A DNA stretch of 64,000 nt. Source: Eisenibacter elegans DSM 3317 (GTDB taxonomy: Bacteria > Bacteroidota > Bacteroidia > Cytophagales > Microscillaceae). This document shows positions 1 through 8,051 of this stretch, piece after piece. The notes beneath the pieces are model-generated. The model searched no databases, was not told the origin of the DNA, and saw only the letters and a list, made by a program, of their open reading frames with translations. Every line of letters starts with the position of its first letter. Within the stretch, counting starts at the first letter, position 1. Made by a program: the position numbers and the translations under genes. Where the stretch lies: the NCBI RefSeq assembly GCF_000430505.1, contig NZ_AUMD01000011.1:124001-188000 (forward strand), given 5' to 3'.

Positions 1-232
1 GCATATCAGTTGGGGGTGAAGTGTCGTTGAATGTTTCAAGAGTTAAACCCAGTAGAACCGAGTTGGGAAATTGATGGTATGCGCATCATATGAATCTTGT
101 GATAAAACGGACGCTGTCGCAGTATCGTATCCAGACCCGATGCCTTGGAGGGGCAAGTTATCAAAACTGTGGCTTATCTCCCATATTTGCTGTACCTTTA
201 CAGCACTCCACATACCTTTTTGCTTTTAGCTT
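1..232. other. Intergenic stretch at left edge
   Basis: I see no convincing gene, RNA or repeat here. The last part is the upstream region of the ABC ATPase gene. A TACCTTTA box near 192 resembles the Bacteroidota -7 element with one mismatch, but no well-placed TTTG partner accompanies it. Confidence 0.4.
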
Positions 233-1150
233 ATGTCTGTAGTTGTCAGTGCGCTTAGTAAAATTTACGGCCAACAACATGCCGTCAACAATATCTCTTT
301 TGAAGTCAAAAGTGGTGAAATTGTTGGTTTTTTAGGCCCTAATGGAGCCGGCAAATCAACCACTATGAAGATTGCCACCGGCTATTTATCGCCCAGCTCA
401 GGAACTGTCTCCGTACAGGGCTATGATGTCCGTACACATGCCATGGATGTACGGCGTAATATCGGCTACCTACCCGAGCACAACCCGCTGTACTTGGAGA
501 TGTATGTCAAAGAATATCTCCGCTTTATTGGTAGTTTGCACCAGTTACGGGGGCAACACTTGAGGCAGCGCGTGACCGAAATGATAGACATTTGTGGCCT
601 TGGTCGTGAGCAACACAAAAAAATAGGTGCGCTCTCCAAAGGCTACCGTCAGCGTGTGGGCTTGGCACAATCGCTCATCCACAACCCTCCCGTATTGGTG
701 TTGGATGAGCCTACTACCGGCCTAGACCCTAACCAAATTTTAGAAATCAGGCAACTCATCAAAACCATCGGCAGGGAGAAAACGGTGATTTTTTCGACGC
801 ATATCATGCAAGAAGTGCAGGCTATCTGCCAACGAGCCGTGATTATTCATCTAGGCCAGATTGTGGCCGATGATACTGTAGAAAGCCTGCGCCGCCAACA
901 AGGACAAACCCGCCTACACCTAAAACTGGAAGCGCCTGTGGCCCTCAGTACTTGGCACAGCCTGCCACCTATTGCCGAAGCCCAAGAGCACAGCCCCGGA
1001 CACTACACGCTCACCTTACAGCCTGATGCCGCTGCCGCTACAATCTCTAGGATTGCCGCCCAACAAGGCTGGGTTATTTTGGAAATGCAGCAAGAGCAGC
1101 AAACCCTAGAACACGTATTCCAAGCGCTTACTCAAACAAATACACCCTAA
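233..1150 (+). CDS. gldA: GldA-like ABC transporter ATP-binding protein
   Basis: This is a cytoplasmic ATPase subunit of an ABC transporter, 305 residues. The Walker A motif GPNGAGKST lies near residue 35, the signature is LSKGYRQRVGLAQ near 134, and Walker B is VLVLDEPTTGLDPNQ near 154, followed by a switch His in FSTHIMQE. After residue about 215 comes the C-terminal extension typical of the GldA/DUF4162-type multidrug and gliding ATPases. In Flavobacterium, GldA works with the membrane proteins GldF and GldG in gliding motility. Neither partner is visible here, so the gliding role is inferred from overall similarity, and a general ABC-2 exporter ATPase remains possible. The ATG at 233 gives a complete N-terminal nucleotide-binding domain. 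Confidence 0.85.
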   Translation: MSVVVSALSKIYGQQHAVNNISFEVKSGEIVGFLGPNGAGKSTTMKIATGYLSPSSGTVSVQGYDVRTHAMDVRRNIGYLPEHNPLYLEMYVKEYLRFIGSLHQLRGQHLRQRVTEMIDICGLGREQHKKIGALSKGYRQRVGLAQSLIHNPPVLVLDEPTTGLDPNQILEIRQLIKTIGREKTVIFSTHIMQEVQAICQRAVIIHLGQIVADDTVESLRRQQGQTRLHLKLEAPVALSTWHSLPPIAEAQEHSPGHYTLTLQPDAAAATISRIAAQQGWVILEMQQEQQTLEHVFQALTQTNTP

Positions 1151-1284
1151 GGCCTTGAGAGAAAGGCAGGCAGAACGTCAAGCGCGATACTGGATATTTT
1201 CTAAGAAGTCGGTTAAGTCAATACCAGTACAAAGAATCTCCGAAAAACGCACAAAACCGCTGGCGTTTGCTTCTGCTTTGTGTT

Positions 1285-1343
1285 TATACCAAGATGCACA
1301 AGATTTGAGGCTTCACATCCCAAACCAATTTTGATTGGGTATC
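1285..1343 (-). repeat. Interspersed repeat A, internally deleted copy
   Basis: Read on the minus strand, this segment starts GATACCCAATC, continues to a TTGGTTTGGGA block, and ends CAAATCTTGTGCATCTTGG. The same two ends flank the full copy at 61485-61572, but the central part with TCAAGAAAATCAAATCC is missing. Two conserved ends around a deleted middle suggest a mobile or formerly mobile short element. Confidence 0.6.
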
Positions 1344-1400
1344 AATCAATGAGGATACCAATCTGCCACGCCTACGATATGGCGTTTTGGGGGCAGCAAC

Positions 1401-1440
1401 CCGAATACAACAACCCTATTCGGAAAAGGGTGTTTTTTTT
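1401..1440 (+). terminator. Overlapping hairpins with U-tract before argS
   Basis: CCGAATA at 1401-1407 pairs perfectly with TATTCGG at 1417-1423. ACCCT at 1413-1417 pairs with AGGGT at 1427-1431, which is followed by a run of T. The two stems share bases and cannot form together. The simplest reading is the terminator of the upstream ATPase gene. An antiterminator/terminator switch is possible but unproven. The rest of the 1151-1486 gap holds only the repeat A copy and a promoter. Confidence 0.5.
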
Positions 1441-1467
1441 GTTTATTTTGCAGGGCTAATCATTTTG
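1438..1467 (+). promoter_or_regulatory. Putative argS promoter
   Basis: TTTG at 1438-1441 is followed after 18 bases by TCATTTTG at 1460-1467, one mismatch from TAnnTTTG. This would start transcription about 13 bases before the argS ATG, downstream of the hairpins. Confidence 0.4.
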
Positions 1468-1486
1468 CAGACACTATCTAAGGGAT

Positions 1487-3547
1487 ATGAATATCGAGCA
1501 GTCTCTCCAAGCAGCCATTGCGCAAGGGCTGATGGATTGTTTTGGGCTACAAGCCGCCGCTGAAGAAATGGTACTACAGGCCACCAAAAAAGAATTTGAG
1601 GGAGCCTACACCTTTGTTACTTTTGGCTACAGCAAGCAACTACGGCAGCGCCCCGATGCGGTGGCTGAGCAACTGGGGGCTTATCTGAAAACCAACAGCG
1701 CCCTTGTGGCAGACTACAACGTGGTGAATGGCTTTCTGAACCTCGTCATCAGTCCGGAGGCTTGGGTCAACACACTGTATGCGCTGTTGCCGCAGCCACG
1801 CATTGGGGTAGTGCCCGCCAAGGGGCAACGGGTGATGGTGGAGTTTTCGTCGCCCAATACCAACAAACCCTTGCACTTGGGGCACTTGCGCAACAATTTC
1901 TTGGGAGACAGCATCGCCCGTATTTTAGCAGCCGATGGCTACGAAGTGGTCAAGGCCAACTTGGTCAATGACCGGGGGATTCATATCTGCAAGTCGATGT
2001 TGGCCTATCAGCGCCTTGCTCAGGGCGAAACGCCCCAAAGCGCCGGGCTCAAAGGCGATAAACTGGTGGGTAAATACTACGTAAAGTTTGAGCAATCATT
2101 GCGCGAAGCGCTAAAGCCTATTCTGGAAGACATTGCCGAAGGGCGCAACACAGGGCTTTTCAATGCCCAAGAGTGGGAGCAGTTACAAACGCACCAACAA
2201 AAGCTCAACGACCTCGACCAAGCCTACCAACGTGATGTGGCCGCCTTGCCCGCAGACCTTGCTACACAGCTAGGCATAGAAGATGCTCCCGAAGGCTACA
2301 AAAACTTGGTGCGTGCTGCCGAACAGCTCTCCCTCAATGCCGAGCAAAAAGAGTTGCTCAAGCAGCTCAAGAAGGTAGTCAGCATAGAACAAAAAATCGC
2401 CGAGGTGAAGGGCGCTATCAAAGAAATAGCCCAAAACAAAACCGAATGGATGCAGGCCGCACAGGCCATGCTGCGCCAATGGGAAGAAGGACACCCCGAA
2501 ACCGTAGCCCTCTGGAAGCAGATGAATGGCTGGGTGTATGAGGGCTTTGCCCAAACGTATCAGACAATAGGTATCAGTTTTGATAAGGTTTATTACGAAT
2601 CTGACACCTATTTGCTGGGTAAAGACATTGTGGCCGAAGGGTTGGAGAAGGGCGTGTTTTTCCGAAAAGACGACCAATCGGTCTGGATAGACCTCAGCGC
2701 CGACAAGCTCGACGAAAAGCTGGTGTTGCGTGGCGATGGCACCTCGGTATACATCACCCAAGATATGGGCACGGCAGAGCTCAAATACCAAGACTATGGC
2801 GTAGATAAGTCGGTCTATGTAGTGGGCAGCGAGCAAGAGTACCACTTTACGGTGCTCTTCAAGATACTCGAAAAGCTAGGCCGCCCCTATGCGCAGGGCT
2901 TGTACCACCTCTCGTATGGGATGGTAGATTTGCCCTCGGGCAAGATGAAGTCGCGCGAGGGTACGGTAGTAGATGCCGACGACTTGGTGCAGGAAATGGT
3001 CAATACCGCTGCTGAGCGTACCGCTGAGCTAGGCAAGGTGGCCGATTTCAGCCCCGAAGCCCTCCAAAAGCTCTACCTCCAACTGGCGCTGGGAGCGCTG
3101 AAGTACTTCTTGCTGCGGGTAGACCCCAAGAAGCGGATTTTGTTTAACCCCCAAGAGTCTATCGACTTTCAGGGCAACACAGGGCCGTTTATCCAATACA
3201 CCTATGCCCGTATCTCGGCCTTATTGCGTAAAGCTACCCAAGACCAAACAGACTATCAAGCGCCGGTATCAGTGGTTATCAGCGATACCGAGCAAGCCCT
3301 GATACAGCTTTTGAGCGCCTTCCCGGCCAAAATCAGCGAATCTGCTGCAGCATATGCGCCTTCATTGATAGCCAATTATGCGTATGAGGTAGCCAAAACC
3401 TATAACCACTTCTACCACGAAAGCCCTATTTTCAAGGCAGAGAGTGCCGAACTGATGCGCTTCCGCTTGGCGCTGACAGCCCTCAGCGGGCGTGTTATTT
3501 ATGAAGCAATGACACTGTTAGGCATTGGTGTGCCGGAGCAGATGTAG
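1487..3547 (+). CDS. argS: Arginyl-tRNA synthetase
   Basis: This class I aminoacyl-tRNA synthetase charges tRNA-Arg with arginine in the cytoplasm. It has 686 residues. The N-terminal Arg-tRNA-synthetase domain is followed by the HIGH-type motif HLGH at 130-133 (in PNTNKPLHLGHLRNN) and a KMSKS-like loop KMKSREGT that is usual in Bacteroidota. The C-terminal anticodon-binding DALR domain ends at the stop. Bacteroidota ArgS proteins are usually about 590-600 residues. The excess sits at residues about 205-320, a charged, helix-rich segment between YYVKFEQSLREALK and the WMQAAQAMLRQWEEG region. The next gene starts 13 bases downstream, so the two probably form an operon. Confidence 0.95.
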   Translation: MNIEQSLQAAIAQGLMDCFGLQAAAEEMVLQATKKEFEGAYTFVTFGYSKQLRQRPDAVAEQLGAYLKTNSALVADYNVVNGFLNLVISPEAWVNTLYALLPQPRIGVVPAKGQRVMVEFSSPNTNKPLHLGHLRNNFLGDSIARILAADGYEVVKANLVNDRGIHICKSMLAYQRLAQGETPQSAGLKGDKLVGKYYVKFEQSLREALKPILEDIAEGRNTGLFNAQEWEQLQTHQQKLNDLDQAYQRDVAALPADLATQLGIEDAPEGYKNLVRAAEQLSLNAEQKELLKQLKKVVSIEQKIAEVKGAIKEIAQNKTEWMQAAQAMLRQWEEGHPETVALWKQMNGWVYEGFAQTYQTIGISFDKVYYESDTYLLGKDIVAEGLEKGVFFRKDDQSVWIDLSADKLDEKLVLRGDGTSVYITQDMGTAELKYQDYGVDKSVYVVGSEQEYHFTVLFKILEKLGRPYAQGLYHLSYGMVDLPSGKMKSREGTVVDADDLVQEMVNTAAERTAELGKVADFSPEALQKLYLQLALGALKYFLLRVDPKKRILFNPQESIDFQGNTGPFIQYTYARISALLRKATQDQTDYQAPVSVVISDTEQALIQLLSAFPAKISESAAAYAPSLIANYAYEVAKTYNHFYHESPIFKAESAELMRFRLALTALSGRVIYEAMTLLGIGVPEQM

Positions 3548-3560
3548 CCCCACCCATACT

Positions 3561-4850
3561 ATGGACTTATTCCAGCCCAACACTGACCATCATTTGCCTT
3601 TGGCAGAACGGATGCGCCCACGTAAGCTCAGCGAGTTTGTAGGCCAAACACACCTCACTGCCGAGGGTAGCCCTATTGCCCAGTGGCTGGAGCGACAGCA
3701 AATCCCTTCGATTATTTTGTGGGGGCCGCCGGGAGTAGGCAAAACCACACTCGCCCGATTGATAGGAGAACACCTTCAGGTGCCCTTTTTTACTCTTAGC
3801 GCTATCAGTGCGGGCGTGAAAGAGGTGCGGGAAGTGCTCGAAAAGGCACGCCGCGCTCCCGGCAGCCTGCTCTTCATCGATGAGATACACCGCTTCAACA
3901 AAGCACAGCAGGATGCCCTCTTGGGCGCTGTAGAACAAGGGCTTATCAAGCTGATTGGTGCTACTACCGAAAACCCCTCTTTTGAAGTCATCTCAGCCCT
4001 ACTCTCCCGCTGTCAGGTATATACACTACAGCCCCTGAGCGAGGAAGTATTGCTGGGCTTATTAGAAAAAGCACTTCGTACCGACCAATACTTACAGCAA
4101 TATACCATAGAGCTGGCCGAAACGGAGGCGTTGCTACAACTCTCAGGCGGAGACGCACGCAAACTACTCAACTTATTGGAGATGGTGGTATTGGCTTTAG
4201 CCCCTGCCGAGCCTATACAGATTAGCAATGCTGCTGTACAGCAAATCGCCCAACAGCGTAGCAGCCGCTACGATAAAAACGGTGAGCAACACTATGACAT
4301 CATCTCGGCCTTCATCAAATCTATCCGAGGGAGCGACCCCAACGCGGCGATTTATTGGCTGGCACGTATGATAGATGGAGGCGAAGACCCAAAGTTTATC
4401 GCTCGAAGACTGCTTATATCCGCCTCCGAAGATATTGGCAATGCCAACCCTACGGCCTTGGTGTTGGCTACCAATTGTTTTCAGGCCGTAACAATGATAG
4501 GGTATCCCGAAGCAGAGATTGTATTGGCTCAAACAACCACATATCTGGCTGCCTCCCCCAAGAGCAATGAAAGCTACAAAGCTATCAAACAAGCCCGCCA
4601 ACTGGTGCGCCAGACCGGCGACCTGCCCGTACCACTACATTTGCGCAACGCGCCCACCAAACTAATGAAGCAGGAAGGCTATAGCAAAGGCTATGAATAT
4701 TCGCACGAGTATCCCAAACGCTTTAGCCCCCAAGAGTATATGCCTGAAACCCTTAAAAATACCAAACTTTTTGAGCCCGGTGAAAGCCCTATGGAGGCCG
4801 AAATGCGCCGATTCTTGCAAGAACGATGGCAAGAAAAATATGGCTATTAA
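3561..4850 (+). CDS. rarA: Replication-associated recombination protein A (RarA/MgsA)
   Basis: This AAA+ ATPase of the RarA/MgsA/WRNIP1 family acts at stalled replication forks with SSB and the clamp. It has 429 residues from the ATG at 3561. An in-frame start at 3525 inside argS is possible but would add a non-conserved tail. Walker A is [11 protein letters not shown] near residue 52, Walker B is [10 protein letters not shown], and sensor 1 lies in GATTENPSF. The C-terminal half ([28 protein letters not shown]) matches the MgsA tetramerisation region. The family's usual length is about 420-450. It probably shares a transcript with argS and ends before a strong terminator at 4911. Confidence 0.95.
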   Translation: MDLFQPNTDHHLPLAERMRPRKLSEFVGQTHLTAEGSPIAQWLERQQIPSIILWGPPGVGKTTLARLIGEHLQVPFFTLSAISAGVKEVREVLEKARRAPGSLLFIDEIHRFNKAQQDALLGAVEQGLIKLIGATTENPSFEVISALLSRCQVYTLQPLSEEVLLGLLEKALRTDQYLQQYTIELAETEALLQLSGGDARKLLNLLEMVVLALAPAEPIQISNAAVQQIAQQRSSRYDKNGEQHYDIISAFIKSIRGSDPNAAIYWLARMIDGGEDPKFIARRLLISASEDIGNANPTALVLATNCFQAVTMIGYPEAEIVLAQTTTYLAASPKSNESYKAIKQARQLVRQTGDLPVPLHLRNAPTKLMKQEGYSKGYEYSHEYPKRFSPQEYMPETLKNTKLFEPGESPMEAEMRRFLQERWQEKYGY

Positions 4851-4910
4851 GAAGAGTACGGGCAAGTAAAATCGGTATAGTGAAAGTTTTTATCAAAAAA
4901 ATCATATCAA

Positions 4911-4946
4911 AAGCCTAAGTTAGGAGAAATACTTGGGCTTTTTTTG
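4911..4946 (+). terminator. Rho-independent terminator after rarA
   Basis: AAGCCTAAGT at 4911-4920 pairs with ACTTGGGCTT at 4931-4940 (10 pairs, one G-U) and is followed by a T-run. Flanking TATCAAAA and TTTTGATA extend the symmetry. Confidence 0.8.
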
Positions 4947-5031
4947 ATAATCTAGCCTCTAGGAGGTAATTTTGTCCGTTTTTTGACAATTACATCGCAA
5001 CTTATCTTCAAACTTAACTTATACAAGTACT

Positions 5032-6288
5032 GTGGATTTATTTGAAAAATTTAAGAAAAGTAGGGGTCCGCTTGGCGAACACGCAGACAAAGCGCATGGG
5101 TATTTTACCTTCCCAAAACTAGAGGGGGAGATTAATCCACGCATGCAGTTTAGAGGAAAAGAAGTACTCACTTGGAGTTTGAATAATTATCTTGGCTTAG
5201 CCAACCACCCCGAAATCCGTAAGGTCGATGCCGATGCTGCCGCGCAGTGGGGAATGGCCTACCCAATGGGAGCGCGTATGATGTCGGGCAATAGCCGCTA
5301 TCACGAACAGTTAGAGGCTGAGCTGGCCGAGTTTGTACAGAAAGAGGACTCGATTTTGCTCAACTTCGGCTACCAAGGCATTGTGTCTATTGTAGATACC
5401 CTGCTCGACCGCAAAGATGTGGTAGTGTATGACTCTGAGTCACACGCTTGTATCATCGATGGCTTGCGCATGCACCTTGGCAAACGCTATGTATTCCCAC
5501 ACAACGACATTGAGAACTGCGAAAAGCAGCTCGTCCGCGCCACCAAAATGGCTGAACAAACCGGCGGCGGTATCCTCGTGATTACCGAAGGAGTGTTTGG
5601 TATGTCGGGCGCTATGGGTAAGTTGAAAGACATCATTGAGCTGAAAAAGAAATATAACTTCCGCCTCTTGGTAGACGACGCGCACGGCTTCGGTACTATG
5701 GGCGCTACCGGCGCAGGTACTGGCGAAGCCCAAGGTATCCAAGACGGTATCGACGTATACTTCTCTACCTTTGCCAAGTCGATGGCCAGCATCGGAGCCT
5801 TTGTGGCTGCTGACCGCGATGTGTGTAACTATATGCGTTACAACCTACGTTCGCAAATTTTTGCCAAATCACTCCCTATGCCCTTGGTAATCGGGGCTTT
5901 GAAGCGCCTCGAAATGCTCCGCAATATGCCCGAATTGCGCCAAAAACTATGGGATGTGGTCAATGCGCTCCAAAGCGGCTTGCGCGATATGGGACTAGAC
6001 CTCGGCAAGACAGAGTCGCCCGTAACGCCAGTGTTCTTACAAGGGGGAGCCGAAGAAGCCACAAACTTAATAGTAGACCTGCGCGAAAACTTCCGCATCT
6101 TCTGTTCAGTAGTAGCCTATCCTGTAGTACCCAAAGGAGTGATTATGTTGCGCCTTATCCCAACAGCCTCACACAGCCTGGCTGATGTAGAAGAAACCCT
6201 CAAGGCTTTCCGCGCCGTTTTGCCCAAACTCAAAGCAGGCGAATACCGAAAAGAGATACCCGCTGGTCTAGCAGAGGGAACTTTTTAG
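5032..6288 (+). CDS. Alpha-oxoamine synthase (serine palmitoyltransferase/CapA-like)
   Basis: This PLP-dependent enzyme, fold type I, belongs to the alpha-oxoamine synthase family (KBL, BioF, SPT, and the cysteate acyltransferase CapA/SulA). It condenses an amino acid with an acyl thioester. It has 418 residues, starting at GTG 5032. The N-terminus includes TWSLNNYLGLANHPE. The PLP region has DSESHACIIDG, the DDAHGFG motif near 217, and the Schiff-base lysine in STFAKSMASIG near 247. Substrate cannot be read from sequence. In gliding Bacteroidota, close paralogues make sphingolipid or sulfonolipid (capnine) bases, so a lipid role is more likely than biotin synthesis; no bio genes are nearby. 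It appears monocistronic, with a possible promoter from about 5000 (TTTG, 17 bases, TATCTTCA). Confidence 0.8.
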   Translation: MDLFEKFKKSRGPLGEHADKAHGYFTFPKLEGEINPRMQFRGKEVLTWSLNNYLGLANHPEIRKVDADAAAQWGMAYPMGARMMSGNSRYHEQLEAELAEFVQKEDSILLNFGYQGIVSIVDTLLDRKDVVVYDSESHACIIDGLRMHLGKRYVFPHNDIENCEKQLVRATKMAEQTGGGILVITEGVFGMSGAMGKLKDIIELKKKYNFRLLVDDAHGFGTMGATGAGTGEAQGIQDGIDVYFSTFAKSMASIGAFVAADRDVCNYMRYNLRSQIFAKSLPMPLVIGALKRLEMLRNMPELRQKLWDVVNALQSGLRDMGLDLGKTESPVTPVFLQGGAEEATNLIVDLRENFRIFCSVVAYPVVPKGVIMLRLIPTASHSLADVEETLKAFRAVLPKLKAGEYRKEIPAGLAEGTF

Positions 6289-6362
6289 GTAAAATTTCTG
6301 CCCAAGCCAAGGTTAGCGAAAGAAAAAAGCGTAAATATGTGAAAATATGTTGCCTGAAGGCT

Positions 6363-6370
6363 TATATTTG
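6363..6370 (+). promoter_or_regulatory. -7 element TATATTTG before the H1-like gene
   Basis: The octamer is an exact TAnnTTTG match, 75 bases before the ATG. No TTTG at the usual distance was found, so only the -7 box is supported. Confidence 0.4.
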
Positions 6371-6444
6371 GGTTATTACGCATAGTTATTGCTAATTGCT
6401 AACAAAAAACTTCCGTTCATTCACACTAAACAAAAAGTACCATT

Positions 6445-6633
6445 ATGAATCGATTTGAACAAATTCGTGACCTCGTCATGAGTCTTGAAGGTGACTTCGA
6501 CAAGTTCTACTCTAAGAACAATCAAGCTGCCGGTACGCGAGTGCGTAAAGGGATGCAAGACCTCAAAAACCTTGCTCAAGAAATCCGCCTCGAAGTTCAA
6601 GAAATCAAGAACGCCCAAGAGAAAGCTAGCTAA
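6445..6633 (+). CDS. Histone H1-like nucleoid protein (Hc1 type)
   Basis: This 62-residue, highly charged helical protein starts MNRFEQIRDLVMSLEGD and contains KNNQAAGTRVRKGMQDLK. This matches the short histone H1/Hc1-like proteins that Bacteroidota encode as single small genes. The lysine- and arginine-rich centre would bind DNA. The long, very basic tail of chlamydial Hc1 is missing, so its effect on the chromosome is inferred rather than shown. It stands alone between its own -7 box and a perfect 12-pair terminator, a layout fitting an abundant, independently transcribed protein. Confidence 0.8.
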   Translation: MNRFEQIRDLVMSLEGDFDKFYSKNNQAAGTRVRKGMQDLKNLAQEIRLEVQEIKNAQEKAS

Positions 6634-6660
6634 CTTTAGGATTGTTTTGAAACACTCGAA

Positions 6661-6691
6661 AACCTCTTATTAATCTAATAAGAGGTTTTTA
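6661..6691 (+). terminator. Terminator after H1-like gene
   Basis: AACCTCTTATTA at 6661-6672 pairs perfectly with TAATAAGAGGTT at 6676-6687 across a three-base loop, then T-run. Confidence 0.85.
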
Positions 6692-6724
6692 TGCTTTGTT
6701 TTTCCCTCCCATAAGACCATCAAT

Positions 6725-7489
6725 ATGAGACAAAAAATAGTAGCCGGCAACTGGAAAATGCACAAAACCCTTGAAGAAGGGCAAAAACTAGCCTCAGAGG
6801 TAATTCATATGGCTGCCTCGGAGCACCTCCCCAATGTTCATCTGATTTTGGCTACGCCATTTATCCACCTCGGCGCTGTAGCACGCTTGTTGCCTCAAAA
6901 CAGCAAGGTGTCCTTGGCCGCCCAAAACTGCCACCACTTAACCGAAGGAGCGTATACTGGGGAAGTATCGGCCAAAATGCTCCAAAGTATCGGGGTATCC
7001 TATGTCTTGATAGGCCATAGCGAGCGCCGAAGCTATTTTCACGAAGACCACCACTTAATAGCCCAAAAGGTGAAAGCAGCATTGGCAGAGGGGCTAACCC
7101 CCATTTTCTGTTGTGGCGAAACCCTCGAAGCCCGTGAAGCTGACAACCATTTTGAAGTCGTAGGCCAACAGCTCCTAGAAAGCCTCTTTGACCTCAGCCC
7201 CGAGCAGATGCAGCAGGTCGTCGTCGCATATGAGCCTGTTTGGGCGATTGGTACCGGGCGAACCGCCAGCAGCGACCAAGCTCAGGAAATGCACGCCTTC
7301 ATCCGTCAAAGCATCGCCAAACAATATGGAGAAGCCTCTGCCGCTCAGATATCAATTCTTTATGGGGGAAGCTGCAAGCCTTCAAACGCCGCAGAGTTAT
7401 TTGCTTGCCCTGATGTAGACGGAGGCCTGATTGGAGGCGCATCACTCGTAGCCCGCGATTTTATAGATATTGCCAAAGCGCTGTCTTAG
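6725..7489 (+). CDS. tpiA: Triosephosphate isomerase
   Basis: This glycolytic enzyme interconverts dihydroxyacetone phosphate and glyceraldehyde 3-phosphate in the cytoplasm. It has 254 residues, the family's normal size. The substrate-binding Asn-Lys are in GNWKMHK at residues 8-14, the electrophilic His is in IGHSERR, the catalytic Glu is in AYEPVWAIGTG, and the phosphate-binding loops include YGGSCKPSN and GGLIGGASL. All catalytic residues are present. The gene is preceded by the terminator of the H1-like gene. It ends 58 bases before the end of a convergent gene. Confidence 0.97.
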   Translation: MRQKIVAGNWKMHKTLEEGQKLASEVIHMAASEHLPNVHLILATPFIHLGAVARLLPQNSKVSLAAQNCHHLTEGAYTGEVSAKMLQSIGVSYVLIGHSERRSYFHEDHHLIAQKVKAALAEGLTPIFCCGETLEAREADNHFEVVGQQLLESLFDLSPEQMQQVVVAYEPVWAIGTGRTASSDQAQEMHAFIRQSIAKQYGEASAAQISILYGGSCKPSNAAELFACPDVDGGLIGGASLVARDFIDIAKALS

Positions 7490-7547
7490 TGTTTGTTGTT
7501 TGAGGCCAAGGTTGAGGTTTGATGGATGATTCAGCGTTGTTTTTCCA

Positions 7548-8051
7548 TTACAGCTCATCCTTGGTCAGGCGCAGCTCGGTCAATAGCGTTAGGTAATACT
7601 GCTCCCATTGCGCTTCTGTACCTTGCGTTTTCTGGCCATAGACGATGATTTCGATACGGAATGCTTGATGATAAAAAATCAGGAATTGCTGCCATCCACT
7701 ACTATGGTGTATTTGGTATTCGAGCGCTACAAGCGATTGGTTTTGTAGGCCGTCGAGCGTGGTAAAAGTAAGCCGTTTGGCCTCAGCAGGCAGGTTTTTG
7801 GGGATACGCTCTCGTTTGATAGCGTTCCGTTCTTGGCGGAGGGCTTTGGGCAAATGTTTTTGCGCTTTTATAGAAACCGTAGCCCAATAGTTTAGGTGTG
7901 CGGTAGTGTTAGGATTGATAGGAAACTCCGCTGTCGGGCTTACCAAAAGCAAGCCTGTTGGGGCATCAAAAAAAGACTGTTGTGCCCAAGCGGGCAACAA
8001 TACAAGGCTCCAAAAGCAGAGCACCAAGAGGAGAGTGCGTATCCAGTACAT
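7548..8051 (-). CDS. Secreted protein of unknown function, coupled to sulP
   Basis: This 167-residue protein has a clear signal peptide (TLLLVLCFWSLVLLPAWA, cut before QQ), so it is exported to the periplasm or outer membrane. No lipobox Cys is present. The mature part has beta-rich stretches such as TFTTLDGLQNQSLVALEY and HSSGWQQFLIFYHQAFRIEI, reminiscent of small periplasmic PsbP/DUF-type folds, but I recognise no family. Its ATG at 8051-8049 overlaps the TGA of the SulP gene in TGATG (a GTG three bases earlier is also possible). Translation is therefore likely coupled, and a role linked to that transporter is inferred from this arrangement alone. Confidence 0.7.
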   Translation of the reverse strand: MYWIRTLLLVLCFWSLVLLPAWAQQSFFDAPTGLLLVSPTAEFPINPNTTAHLNYWATVSIKAQKHLPKALRQERNAIKRERIPKNLPAEAKRLTFTTLDGLQNQSLVALEYQIHHSSGWQQFLIFYHQAFRIEIIVYGQKTQGTEAQWEQYYLTLLTELRLTKDEL

